Assembly: GCF_021347895.1 (NCBI RefSeq)
Contig: NC_067118.1
Span: 17,329,011 to 17,393,010 of the forward strand
From: Acanthochromis polyacanthus
Lineage: Eukaryota; Chordata; Actinopteri; Pomacentridae
DNA length: 64,000 nt
Direction: 5' to 3'
Below the pieces are notes generated by a model. That model saw nothing but the letters and a program-made list of their open reading frames with translations. It ran no database searches and was not told the origin of the DNA. Of the stretch, positions 44,196 to 57,400 are shown piece by piece. Position 1 is the stretch's first letter; every line of letters begins with the position of its first letter. Made by a program: the position numbers and the translations under genes.

Positions 44196-45482
44196 TGAAA
44201 AAAAAGAGAGGGGGGTGTAATAATTATTAAACCTAGGTAGATGCAGGAGGCCTTATCATTGAATGTACTACCGTGTAAACCTGTGTCCTGATGGCTCTGT
44301 CTGACAAGTGTGATGTTTGTGTTTTTAGAATTTGATGAATGAAATTTCAGAATTATGCTATATCTGACCAGTCCTTTAGCTGAACGTGCTGCAGGGCCAC
44401 AGCTACTGCTGCAGGCGTTAATGAGAACTCTGTGGAAAAGATGCTCAAAGCTAACTTAAGATATTTGCTTTTGACTCAGAGGCTGTCTATTATAGAGGAA
44501 CTATGACATCAGTTTGAATATATTGCACTTTAATGTCATACAGAAACAGATCTATTGACTGAAGATGTACAAAACTGAGCATCAGCAACGTAAGAACTCA
44601 ACAGAAATTAAAATTAATGCTATAAAAAAACGATTTCAAACTGAGCTTTAAATTGTAAAAAGTCATGCTATATCTTGATTTAAAAATAAACATATATACA
44701 CGGCATTGATCACTAGCAGAACTACAAGAATAAATGAACACAAGAAATACAAGAAAAGTTTTTTGTTTTATTAAAAGTATAGCAAATGACAAGGTTGGGT
44801 TTACAAAGATCATCATCCTCAACAGACTTGGCAAACTACAATATGTACACTTATTCCAAACGCAGTCATCTGCTGGAAGGCAACTTTAAAGACTAACATG
44901 CAGGTATATTCACTACATTTTAAACCAAGACTGTGAAACTTTGGCTGAACAACATATTGAGGCATTTATGGAATGATGTTGAAAGCTAATGCTAGCATAG
45001 CAGTGGCAGGAGAGGGAAAGAACCTAAAAGAGAGCAGACTGACTCAATAATGTCAAGTACACTGCGAAGTCCATGGAAAGTCGCTAGCATACGTTAGCAT
45101 AAACAAACAAGCTACCAGTCATATCAGACTGGAAGCTACAGCAGTAAAACCCTTGACTGAAGTGTAATAAATGTGTTATATGTTGGTGTAAAATCTACAT
45201 AATCTTGCTTTAAAGGTCTGTGGAAAGGTCCACTTAGAAACACTATATTCCACCTCTGCCTTTGCAGTAGGTTTAAAGTCTGGTAAAAATGTGTGCTGCT
45301 ACCTGAGGTTCATGAGAAACTCCTTCTGTCACTGCATGACATAATTAAATCTTCTCCATACAGGGAACTTTGCCGTCTTGGGCTGCGTCCATTGTACAGT
45401 CAGCCATTTAAAAACCAGATGAAAACTGTCCAACTGGATCATCAGTTTGAGGACCAGTGCTGTGATGGTGGAAGCTGCTGCT
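44196..45482 (-). other. spacer and probable bcas2 3' UTR
   Basis: On the minus strand, AATAAA (plus TTTATT at 44767-44772) is about 700 bp below the bcas2 stop and is the best polyadenylation signal seen. No other feature was recognised. Confidence 0.45.
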
Positions 45483-48400
45483 CTAGAAGTCCTGTCGGAT
45501 GTTCTCTTTGTTCTCGTCCCCCTGCTGTTGTCTGAGCTGAGTGACTTCGTTTTCCAGCTGGACGATAGCCCGTTCTATCTCATAGTTCTTACTTACCAGA
45601 GACACCCAGCTGTTGAAGGACAAATATAGATGTTAAGACACAGGGGAATCTAACCCACACTTTACCTCTGTACACTGACAAGTTTTATGTTTTTAAAACA
45701 GCATACTTAGACTCCAGCTCTCGCAGTTTGGCTCCCGCTGCCAGCTGATCATTCTTACGCTGCCAGTTCAAATCTTGAATTTGCTTTCTGTGTACCAAAA
45801 TAAATATATTGGTAAATATTAAAATAGACAGAATAGCATTTTGAGTGGGAAAAAACGTCTAGTGATCATTTACCTGAATTTGTGAAGTTCCTTTTGTGCC
45901 ATCTCAATCATGAACGCTAAGTTACTGAAGAAGGAAGCCAAGACAACACATTAGCAGCCTAAAGGCTAATTATACAACAAGCTGATATCAGTAAAGAAAA
46001 GGCGGCTGTCACTTACTCATTGTAGACTTTCCATGCATTGGTTCCATACTGCGACATGAGCTCCAGGTTTTCAATGCGGACTGCCTGATGCTCCAGCTGG
46101 GCCATGGAGTTGTTCACACACTCCTGCCAGGCAGTGATGTCATTCTTCTGTCCTGATGAGGGCGCTGGCAGCTCATATCTACACAGAAAAAAAAAGAAAA
46201 CAGAAGAAATGTTCAAGATTGGAACTAAGGAGAGTTTTAAAAATATGATTTTAATAAAATACTCATTCTATAATTTTAGGAAAACAAATTCTGTACAGAA
46301 AACAAATGACAGCCACCGCCGACCTTGTTGTCTCTGCTAGCAGCTTTTTAGCTGCTAAGAAAATCTCTTGGATTCACAGCTACAATGCAAGTTCAACATA
46401 GACAGGTTTACTGTATGTTAGGTGGCTCAACAAATCTGAAAACCTCTATCAGAGCGGATGTGTACCATGACCGTGGTTATCAATTTGATTTGATAACCAT
46501 CCCCCCTCCCCCATCATGCTCTGTGCTCAAATACAAGAGGCTATTGATGTCATTTGACTTTTCTACACAAAGCAGACTGATGGCATGCTGCCTACTTCCG
46601 TCAAGAGGAACAGGTTGTTGTCAGGAAGAGCGATGAAGAATACTTTTTAAAAAAAATGTTACAGTAAAAATTGCTGTTACTGCAACTGCAAGAGAGGAAT
46701 GCCATCAGAACATTAATACCCTGAGTTTTTGCAGCCACTTATTACTCTGCCAAGGAACAACGGAGTTATGTGACGACTGGTGTATGTTTGTTTGCCTGTA
46801 TGTCTGTTAGCAACATTACTCAAAAACGGAATAACGGATTTGGATGAAATTTTCAAGGAAGGTCAGAAATGACACAAGGACCAAGTGATTAGATTTTGGC
46901 AGTGATGCAACCTATAGTCTCAATCCACAGATTTGTTAAAAAATGTATGTATCATTTCGAGATAGCAGCACAGCGTCACTGTAACTATGACAAGTGAACA
47001 CTACATCAGCTGCCTGCTGACGATCACATGATTGTGATCCCATATCGACTGGCGTGGACTTATTGGGACTTAACCATCGGAAATCATACGACGACTGAGC
47101 AGCCTTGGCGGAGTATTTTTTCTAGTGTGACAGCTGCACATTAGAGCTCTTAAACTTCAAACTTCCTTTAAAAATGATACTCAAGAGTTGGTTCAACCCT
47201 AAACTTTGAACAGAACCTCCTTGAGAGCAGGGCAGCATCAGATACCATGATCATCCAGCAGGTTAAAACAGAGCCACCTTCATGATACTGAAAACTCAGG
47301 CTCAACATTGACCCACTGCTCATTTCTCTAGTTTAACTTTTCACCACTGCTTTTGAGTCAGCCCCTTCCTTCCTGTTTACAGCTGCAAAGTGGACATGAA
47401 CGGTCATGTGGTGTGAATTTAAGGCATGCCAATACAGAGGCTATCTACAAAATGGTGTGAAAACAACTGTCTGGTTGGACATCACCTTAAAATGAAAAGA
47501 TTAGTGGAGATGTAGCCTCAGAGACTTTTGCTCTGCAGGAAGGTTGGGAGGTAAAATATAGAGGAGACTGTCCCGACATGCCAAAAATATGTCTCTGAAT
47601 ATGTCAGAATCAACACTGGCCAAATAAAAACAAGGCTTCACACTTTAACTCAATAAAAAATAACAGGACATGAAACCGCTTTGTGACCTTTTGGGCTATC
47701 TCTGCTGCAGAGTAGGAAAGAAGATGGAGAAGGATGGGGAAAAGGAAAACACCTTCACCTCTCCCTCCATGTGGCCTCTGCAGCTACTCTCACATGACCT
47801 GTTCAAGACCAGGTGAATTGTGTGCAAAAAAGACAGTTTCTCCATCCGTCAAATACGCCCAGATGTACCAGCAGATCTACAGCTATGACTGTCATGGTTC
47901 TACAGGGTGTCCCTAAAGTCTGGCCACATAGAAAATCTCATTAACTATAATTTTTTTTGCCTCCAGAGATTAAATATGGCTTGTTGAAAGAAGAAGGCGT
48001 TGAACTGGTGCTTCACTAGTGGATGTGAAGGATGGACATATTGAAAGATAGCAGATGAATTAAATCCCCGTCATCCAAGGTGGATTCCACTTGACTTTTC
48101 CACAGTGGCAAAGGTGGCTAAAAAGTTTAAAGAAACAGGCAGTGTCATGGACAACCCCTGTTCTGGACGACCAAATGGTATCAGCCGAAATTAAAGAATT
48201 GGTCATCGCTAAACTTCATGGATGCCCACTTCCAAAAAAAATAAAAAAATCACTTCCCTAACCCTATCTTTTGATATGTCCATCCTTCACATCCAAAGGT
48301 GGTGCCTCAGTTTTCTTTAGGCACATGCTTAAAGTCTAGTGTAGTTGTGCTACAAAGGTATACCTCTTCATGCTCAGGAGATCCATGGGCTGCCGAGCTG

Positions 48401-51400
48401 CCAACCGCTCAAACTCATTCCTCATTATTTCTGTCTGAATGGTGAAAAGAAAAAAACAAGTACGATTATTTCTGTGTCACTGGTTGAAACTATATAGTCA
48501 GAGGTCAGATGAGTTCATCACCTCAAACGTAGAGAAGTCAGGAGTGGGCAGGTAGCTCAGGTAGTTCTTTGTAGGTCGATACCTTCTGGTCTCCTCTTCA
48601 ACAAGAGCTGCAGCCTAAAGGATAAAAACAGGATTTTGCACATCATAAAGCACCTGCATCTACTGGAAGTTTTATTTTTTTCCCCTTTGTGTTACAGTTT
48701 AAACACTAACTCCTACGAGTAATTTGTAAGTCGACCTTACAGAGCAGACAAACATCTGGTTATTCAAACACATTTGCCGTTTACTAATTAACTTGATTTT
48801 GGCAGGGCAGAGAAGCATCAGAAAGAGCATACTGACCCAACTTGGATAATAATCTTTCAAGGAGACACACAAAACAGATTCTGCTGGTTAAAGGCACACT
48901 TTCCAGTTTATTGTGTTTAAATGGAAAAAGACACTGAACCTTTAGCCATTCAAGAAATTAATCTATCAGTTCTGTCATGTTGAAATATTGCATTCTGACA
49001 GCCTGTTGTTAACCGTTATATTTACCTGCTGTAAAAAGACAGATTTTGACATTTTTCGTTTAATATATCCTGTCTTTTGTGACCAATTTTTTTATTTTAT
49101 TTCATTCGTTTTCCATGAAAAAAAATACAAAGCCACTTATTTATTCAACCAGAACACAACGACTAGAACACAGAGGTAACATATCTATGAATAATAAAAG
49201 AAAAGAACTAGAATAAAATGAAATAAATTCAATTAAATTACCCATCACCTGGATCCAATACAGGCAAACAAAGACAGCAAGATATTTGAACACTAAATCT
49301 GCATCTCACGCAGACTAATTAGTAAGGAGGACCAAGCTTTAATAGCCGAGTCTTTGGCTCCATGAACTTTGGCTGTCGACAACTCCAAGTCAGCAATGTC
49401 CAAGTACGTAAAAATCCAAGCTCAGAAAGAGAGAGAATGTGGGGGGTTCCATCGTGTAGCAACCATTTTTAATATATTCTGTCCTGTTAATACAAAGACG
49501 GATGAAACATTAGGACTTTAACATGTCAAGATGACGACATGAGATGTGTCTTAAGGGAAACTAAAGAGACTCAACATCAAATGCTGGTATTAATTGTAAG
49601 AAGTCCCTCCACTTCACATAGCTTAACACAAAATATGTACACTACCATTCAAAAGTTTGGGGTCATCCAGACAATTTCATGTTTTCCATGAAAACACACA
49701 CTTTTATTCATGTGCTAACATAACCACACAAGGGTTTTCTAATCAATTAGCCTTTCAATACCATTAGCTAACACAATGTAGCATTAGAACACAGGAGTGA
49801 TGGTTGCTGGAAATGTTCCTCTGTACCCCTATGGAGATATTCCATTAAAAATCAGCTTTTTCCAGCTAGAATAGTCATTTACCACATTAACAATGTCTAG
49901 ACTGTATTTCTGATTCATTTGATGTTATCTTCATTGAAAAAAAAAAACTACTTTAGGACATTTCTAAGTGACGGCAAACTTTTGAACGGTAGTGTGTGTA
50001 TTTCTTCAGCTTCAGCAAATGACTGAAGAAATGCAGGGAGGTGAGCAGATGGTAGAGACCTTATTTTTGAAGCAGTAAATACTAAAAGTATAAAATCTTA
50101 ATGAAAACAATAGTCAAAACGTAGTTTGGTAGCATTTTTGTGGCCTTCAGATGTCTATTAAAAGAGTCAGGTTGAAGTGAAGTCATTAACCTCTAAATGA
50201 GTAAATGTTCTTTGCAGGCAAATGAAGCAGTGACAGGTGACTCCATATTCCTATGGGAGTGTCATCGCAGCACAGCTCAGATAGCCTTTCTATTAGTGGG
50301 ATCTGCTGTGACGTCAGCCTCGCCTATGACATATTACAACAGTCTGCAGAGCTGCAAAATGAACATTACTAAAAGTAGTGAAATCATTCTGAGTTAGGTT
50401 GTTTAAGCTGTAACCACATTTTGACATGGACCAAAGCTGTTAACTTAAGGAAACAGTGGAAAAACTCTGATTCTTACTAGATGAAGATTTTTAAAATTAG
50501 GCAAGAAAGACCTATTTAAGAGATTCATGCTTTTCTCACTCGTCTTTCTCCTGTTACAAACTACTCCTATGCTTTGCCCGCTATCCGCTGTCCAAAAGCA
50601 TTGGAACACTGATACCAGTTCCTTTATTTTTGCTGTAGACTGAATAAATTTAGGTTTGACATCAAATGAAGACAATGAGGCAAGAGATCAACATTTCAGC
50701 TTTAATTCCCAGGGATTTGCATCTGGATCCGATACACAATTTAGAAGATAGCCTTATTTGTAATAAAACACCTAATTGTTAGGTGAGCAAAACTGTTGGA
50801 ACAGATGAACTTAAAATAGATTAAAGTGAATCAGTAAATAATCATTGGCCTGCAATAACAGCATCAAGCCTGTGACCTATTGACATCACCAAGCTTTTGC
50901 ATTCTTCTTTTGTGATGCTTTTTCAGGCTTTCACTTCAGCCTCTTTCAGTTGTTATTTATTTGAGGGGGTTCCTCCCTTCAGTTTAGTCTCCTTCTTTAG
51001 CAGGTAAAAAGCAGCTCTATTGGGTTTAAGTCTGGAGATTGACTTGGCCAGTCTAAAACCTTCCACTTTTCACCCCTGATGAACTCCTTTGTTGGTTTTG
51101 TGTGTTTTGGGTCATTGTCGTCCTGCACAATGAATGCTCTCCAGTCAGTTTGGTTGTATCTTTCTTTAAATTGGCAGACAAAATGTTTCTGTAGATTTCC
51201 GAGTTCATTTTGCTGCTGCCATTATGTGCTACATCATCAATGAAGATTAACAAGCCTGTCCCAGAGGTAGCCCAAGCCTTGGCATTACTAGGACTGGCCA
51301 AATAGCAATTTTTGGGCTCCAGATATTCAGTCCCGATTAATGATGAATATCCCAAAACTCTGATCGTAGCGTCTGACGGGCGGGGTGTCCGACTATTCGG

Positions 51401-54400
51401 ATCTCAAAATACACATTCAGTTACCACCATAACATCCGAATATTCAGTTATTCGGGTCCAGTCCAAGATTGTGATTCCTTCACTCCTGTCCTCTGGAGGT
51501 TGTTGCTGATGCTCTCGTCGGAGGCGGTCGCATTTTTCCTCTCTCCGTCTCTATCTCTGCTAATACAGGCTAATACAGGCTAATACACAGCTAACTACAC
51601 AGCTCGCACTTTATTCAGCATTGCTTCTCTCTTGAGAAGCAACAAGAATCTCACAGCGAACCCAGACTGACGTGGATTACGGACCGAAGTCGAGGTTTGT
51701 GAGCGCTTTTCTGCGGGAGGACAAGGCGGCCTCCGATCACTTGTGTCTGGGCAGCCGGCCCGTCGTTCCGAGATACTAGCAAGTGCTAACTAGCAGCAAG
51801 TTGCCTCCCGTTTCCATGAATGATTATCACAAACTCCTCCAGAAGATAACAGTCCTGGAAATGAAAATGCACCGATTGGAAGTGAATATGGAGGTTAATG
51901 GACATTATGGAAACGAGACCACTCTACCAGCGATTCAAAGCAGTGGACAAGAGAAGGCTAACAGACAGCTAATTAGCACCACTGCCAAGGACGAGGAGGC
52001 CTGTTGAAACAGCCACATATCAGCCAGCAGTACTCCCTGGAACTTGCTTGAAGCAAAGCCAAAGCAGACCTCAGGTATGAATACAGCTGATATGGAAAGG
52101 CAGGCTACAGGCAGAATCCAACACACAGAGATTAGTGACGAAACTGGTTGGCCGGCTCTGCCATCCTGTAGCAATATCTCCTCCACACCAATACAGAGAA
52201 GTAAAGAGCCCTGGACAGTGGCTACAACCAGGAATAAGAGTAAACAAAACCAAGAAACAGAGGTTCAGTTGGAGAACAGGTTTGCTGTACTGCAACAAGA
52301 TTCTGACACCCCCCAAAAGAGTTCATCTCCTGAAAGATGACTAAGGTATGGCACTAAAAGGCTGCAGAATGAGCTAGCTGCTGAGCCAAAAAGGTTGAGG
52401 AAAGAGCTTACTACTGGGCCTCAAACTCTGATAGTGGGTGACAGAGCTATGAATGAGCTAAAGAACTTTTGTAGCAAAAAAAGCACCAAAGTGTTGTGCT
52501 TTAACAATGATACGGTGTCTGACATTTCTAAGAAAATTATGAGGATCACTGCTGAGCATCCCACAGCTAAATCCCTTGTCATACATACGGGAGCCCTCGA
52601 CGCAGAGAAGCAGCAGTCAGAAGTGCTGAAACAGGACTTCATGGATCTGCTGAACAGAGTCAGAGGTCTGAAACCTGTTGTTTATGTGAGCGGTCCATGA
52701 CCTACAGTCCGGAGAGGAGATGAGAAATTTAGCAGGCTGATGCTGCTAAACAGATGGCTCAAAGCTACATGTGCTGCTCAATCAATAAACTTCATTGACA
52801 ATTTCAACATCTTTTGGGAACGCAGACACCTCTTTAAGGCAAATGGAATTTTCCTTAACAGATCAGGACTGCTGCTACTGTGCTCAAACATTTTCTACTC
52901 CGTGCGTCAGACACCAGCCACAGTCAGAGATAAAAGCCAAGGACATTCAAAACAACAGATTGCACAGCACGCTGGAGAAGAACTGTTGCTGCTGGAGATA
53001 AGGAATGACCAAGGACAACAAGGAACCCAGGAAGAGGCCCCAACTATGTCACCACCTCCTGCCCCTCATCCAACAGATCAAAGACAACAAGAAACCCAGG
53101 AAGAGGCCTCAACTACGTCACCACCTCCTGCCCCTCATCCAACAGATCAAGGACAACAAGGGACCCAGAGAGAGGCCTCAACTACATCATCGCCTCCTGC
53201 CCCTCATCCAACAGATCAAGGGCAACAAGGGACTCAGAGAGAGGCCTCAACTACATCATCGCCTCCTGCCATTCATCCAACAGACCACTGTCCATCTTCA
53301 CCCCCACAGCAAGAGGAAACCTCCCCTAACTCCTTACCCTCCCCAGCCAGTCTCTCTCCTTCCCCTACTCATCTGGATTTCACAGATGACATGAAAAGGC
53401 GTGTTAATGCTGGAACAAAACTGACACCACGCCGAAATCCCATATGCTTGCCAACTAGTCTTGTCTTTGAAAATTCAGTTGTTTCTGATGTCTGATATGT
53501 GCCAGGTCCAGGCTTCAAAGCTGATATTAATGTCATCAACCAGGAAAAGCCGGGGCCTTATGGAAATCAGGCAACCAGTATTTCTGTCCTAGTAGGCAAC
53601 AGAAAAAGAAAGGTGGCTATGTCAAGACACAGAAAGAAAAAGTTTTTAAATACATTACATATTATTTGTGAACCACAAACATCTTCCGCTCACATGGCAG
53701 GCAAAACTCCTCAAACATTAACGATGGCTCTATTAAACATTAGATCTTTAGCTGGGAAGACATTTTTAATTAATGATTTTATTATTGAGCACAATCTTGA
53801 TTTTATGTTTTTAACTGAAACTTGGTTAGACCAAAATAACAGTACAGCTGTTCTCATCGAGTCGACCCCTCCCAACTTCAGTTTTATCAGTGAGGCCAGG
53901 GTGCACAAGAGAGGGGGCGGTGTTACAATTTTATTCAAAGAATCTTTTCAATATCAGCAGTTATCCTTTGAACATTTCTCCTCGTTTGAGTACATAGCCC
54001 TTCAACTGAAGTCCTCATCTCGAGTTGTGCTACTTAATGTTTACAGGCCTCCTAAATACTGTGCAAACCTTTTTGATGATTTTAGTGAACTGCTGTCTAT
54101 GATCTGCATTGATTTTGACTGTGTAATTATTGCTGGCGACTTTAACATCCATATTGACAATCCTCAGGGCAGAGGGACTATAGATCTATGTACGTAACAC
54201 TCCTGACAACTTTGGGCTGGTTCAGCATGTAACAGAGGCCACACATGACAAAGGGCATACGTTAGACCTACTTATCTCCAAGGGTCTGAGTATTTCCAAT
54301 GTTACAGTGTCTGACGTTGGTCTTTCTGATCATTCCTGTGTTTTCTTTGAGAGCACTGTCTCGGTGCAGTCAGCAACTTTCACGGAGGTAACCAAAAAAC

Positions 54401-57400
54401 GGTGTATTACTGAAAACACCTCTGAAATATTTAACCAGGCTTTTTCTTCTACACCAGCTCTATCTGGGGCTTCAGTCGATGAGCTGATAGGTAGTTTTAA
54501 TGCTAAAATTGTAAACATTATGGATGCCATTGCTCCAACTAAGGTGAAAGTTATCTCTGGTAAGAAAAAAATCTCCATGGAGAAATGCCACACTGGTCAG
54601 AAATGGCAAAAGAGAGTGTAGGAAAGCTGAACGTAGATGGCGAAAATCAAAACTCCAGGTTCATTATGACATTTACAAAGAGAAACTGTGGACTTACAAT
54701 TTACAACTTAGAAATGCAAGACAATCTTATTTCGCAGATATAATCACCAAAAACAGTCACAGTACACGAGCCTTATTTGCTACCGTGGACAGACTAACAA
54801 ACCCTCGTGTGTCAGTAGCCCCGGAGCTGCATTCTACCAGGGCCTGCAACGACTTTGCATCATTCTTTATAGAGAAAATCCAAAACATTAGACAAGCAGT
54901 TAGTGCCCCCACAGTAGGTTCAGGATATGCCCTGTGTCAGCGTAAAACCATTTTAAACACCATGACGCAATTTAATCCTATTAATCACAAAAACCTGGAG
55001 GACATTATACATCAACTAAACTCCTCCTCCTGCTGTCTGGATATTCTGCCAACAAGGTTTCTCAAAAAAGTCTCCCAAGTACTGCTGGCAGATCTTTTAT
55101 GGATTGTGAACTTGTCTCTTATGTCAGGTGTTTTTCCTCAGGCTTTAAAAACTGCTGTGATTACACCACTTTTAAAAAAGAGCAGCCTCAACAAGTTACA
55201 AATGAATAGCTACAGACCAATCTCTAATCTCCCATTTTTAAGTAAGATCATTGAAAAAGCAGTTTTTCAACAGCTAAACAATTACCTAATAAAAAAATAA
55301 CAGCTTCAATGTTTTTCAGTCAGGTTTTCGACAGCACCACAGCACTGAGACGGCTCTCATCAAGGTAATTAATGACATCCGCTTAAACAGACAGCGGCAG
55401 GATGTCGGTCCTAGTCCTGCTGGATCTGAGTGCTGCGTTTGACACAGTCGACCACAATATACTACTTAACCGACTGGAGAACTGGGTGGGACTATCCAGC
55501 ACAGTACTCAACTGGTTCAAATCTTACCTAAAGAATAGGAATTACTTTGTGTCTATAGGTAACTTCACGTCTGAGCAGACAGTAATTACATGTGGAGTTC
55601 CCCAAGGTTCGATCCTGGGGCCTCTTCTGTTTAACATCTATATGCTCCCACTGGCTCAGATTATTGAAAACAATAATGTAAGTTACCATAGCTATGCAGC
55701 TGACACACAGATCTACATTACAATGTCCCCAGGAGACCATGGCCCTATGCAGGTGCTGGGAAAGTGTATTGAACAGATAAATGAGTGGCTGTGTCAAAAT
55801 TTTCTTCAGTTAAATAAAGACAAAACTGAGGTAATGGTTTTTGGAGCCTAGGAAGAGCGATTAAAGGTGAGCCTAGAGCTTCAGTCTTTACAGTTAAAAA
55901 CTGCAGACCAGGCCAGAAATCTGGGTGTGGTGATGGACTCAGAACTCAGTTTTGGAAAACACATTAAAGCAGTTACAAAGTCAGCTTACTATCACTTAAA
56001 AAATATCTCAAGAATTAAAGGGCTGATGTCTCAGCAGGACCTGGAAAAGCTAGTCCATGCATTTATTTTCAGTCGACTTGATTACTGTAACAGTATCTTT
56101 ACAGGTCTACCTAAAAAAAACACTCAAACAACAGCAGCAGATTCAAAATTCTGCTGCCCGAGTCCTCACTAAAACCAAGAAAAGAGATCATATCACTCCA
56201 GTTTTAAAGTCCTTACAGTGGCTTCCTGTCACTCAGAGGGTAGATTTTAAAGTCCTGCTGCTGGTCTACAAAGCTTTAAATGGTCTAGGACCAAAATACA
56301 TCAGAGACCTCCTGACTCAGTATGAACCACCCAGACCACTCAGGTCATCTGGATCAGATCTTCTAGTAGTTCCTAGAGTAAAAACCAAACACGGAGAAGC
56401 TGCATTCAGCTTCTATGCCCCATATATATGGAACAAACTCCCAGAAAACTGTAGATCAGCTGAAACTCTCAGCACATTTAAATCCATTCTTAAGACATAC
56501 CTGTTCTCAGCTGCTTTTGATTAAAGTATTTTAAACCTTATTTTATGACAGTTACTTTTAACAGTTATTTTAACTCTTATTTTATGACAGTTATTTTAAA
56601 CAGCCCTTGTTTTCTGACTCTTGTTTTTTTGATCTTTTTACGGTTCTGTTTTTCTTTTAATAATTGCCCTTGTTTTTTCTGACTTCTGTTTTTGATCTTT
56701 TTACTGTTCTGACTTTTTTTTTAATGATTTCATAAATGCTTTCTTTTGTTTTTCTTTTAATAATCATCATCCTCTGTTCTTAATGTCTTTGTAAAGCACT
56801 TTGAATCGCATCGTTGTTGAAATGTGCTATATAAATAAATTTGCCTTGCCTTGCTGATGTCACCAATAGTTGTTTTCAGGCATTTCTTTACAGCTCTCAC
56901 AATGTTTCAGTCCTGACCTGCTGCTGTTTCCCTTGGTCTACCCGTTCAACATCTGTTTCTTAGTACACCAGTGGTTCCTTTCTTTTTCAGGACATTAAAA
57001 AGGTGTACTGACTGTGGCCAATATTTGTGCGACGGCCCTGATTGATTTCCCAAACACACTTGTCAGCCACATGCTTCAATACTTTTGCCTACATAAAACA
57101 ATGAGTGGGTTCAAACAAAGGTTGCTATCTTCTAAGTTGTGTATCAGATTCAGATGTAAATACCTGCAAATAGAAGCTGAAATGTTGATCTCTTGTCTCA
57201 TATTCATCATTTGATGTCAAACCCAAATGTTGTCAGTGTACAGCAAAAATAAAGGAATTGGCCGCACTGTTCCAATACTTTTGGAAGGGAGAGTAAATGT
57301 TCCCAAGCGGTATGACTGGTTCCTTACAGAGGCCCAATACACTGCTTTCACAAATACAGGGTAATAAGACAATGTCCAACTGTAGGGCTGGATAACCCAC

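Larger units (their letters stand above)
50591..57285 (-). mobile_element. Tc1-like remnant split by an L2 LINE
   Basis: The left (50591 to about 50710) and right (about 57170-57285) ends are inverted copies over about 115 bp. They share GCTGAAATGTTGATCTCTTG, CATTTGATGTCAAACC and CAGCAAAAATAAAGGAA. The left half encodes, on the minus strand, [20 protein letters not shown] and [17 protein letters not shown], typical of the central to C-terminal part of a Tc1-family transposase. The right half should hold the N-terminus but is badly decayed. About 5.4 kb of L2 and adjoining sequence lies in between. The Tc1 is inactive. Confidence 0.75.

Noticed and set aside
52005..53495. Selenocysteine use at the repeated TGA codons of L2 ORF1
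   Set aside because: No SECIS-like structure was identified, and CGA to TGA decay in an old LINE explains the pattern more simply.
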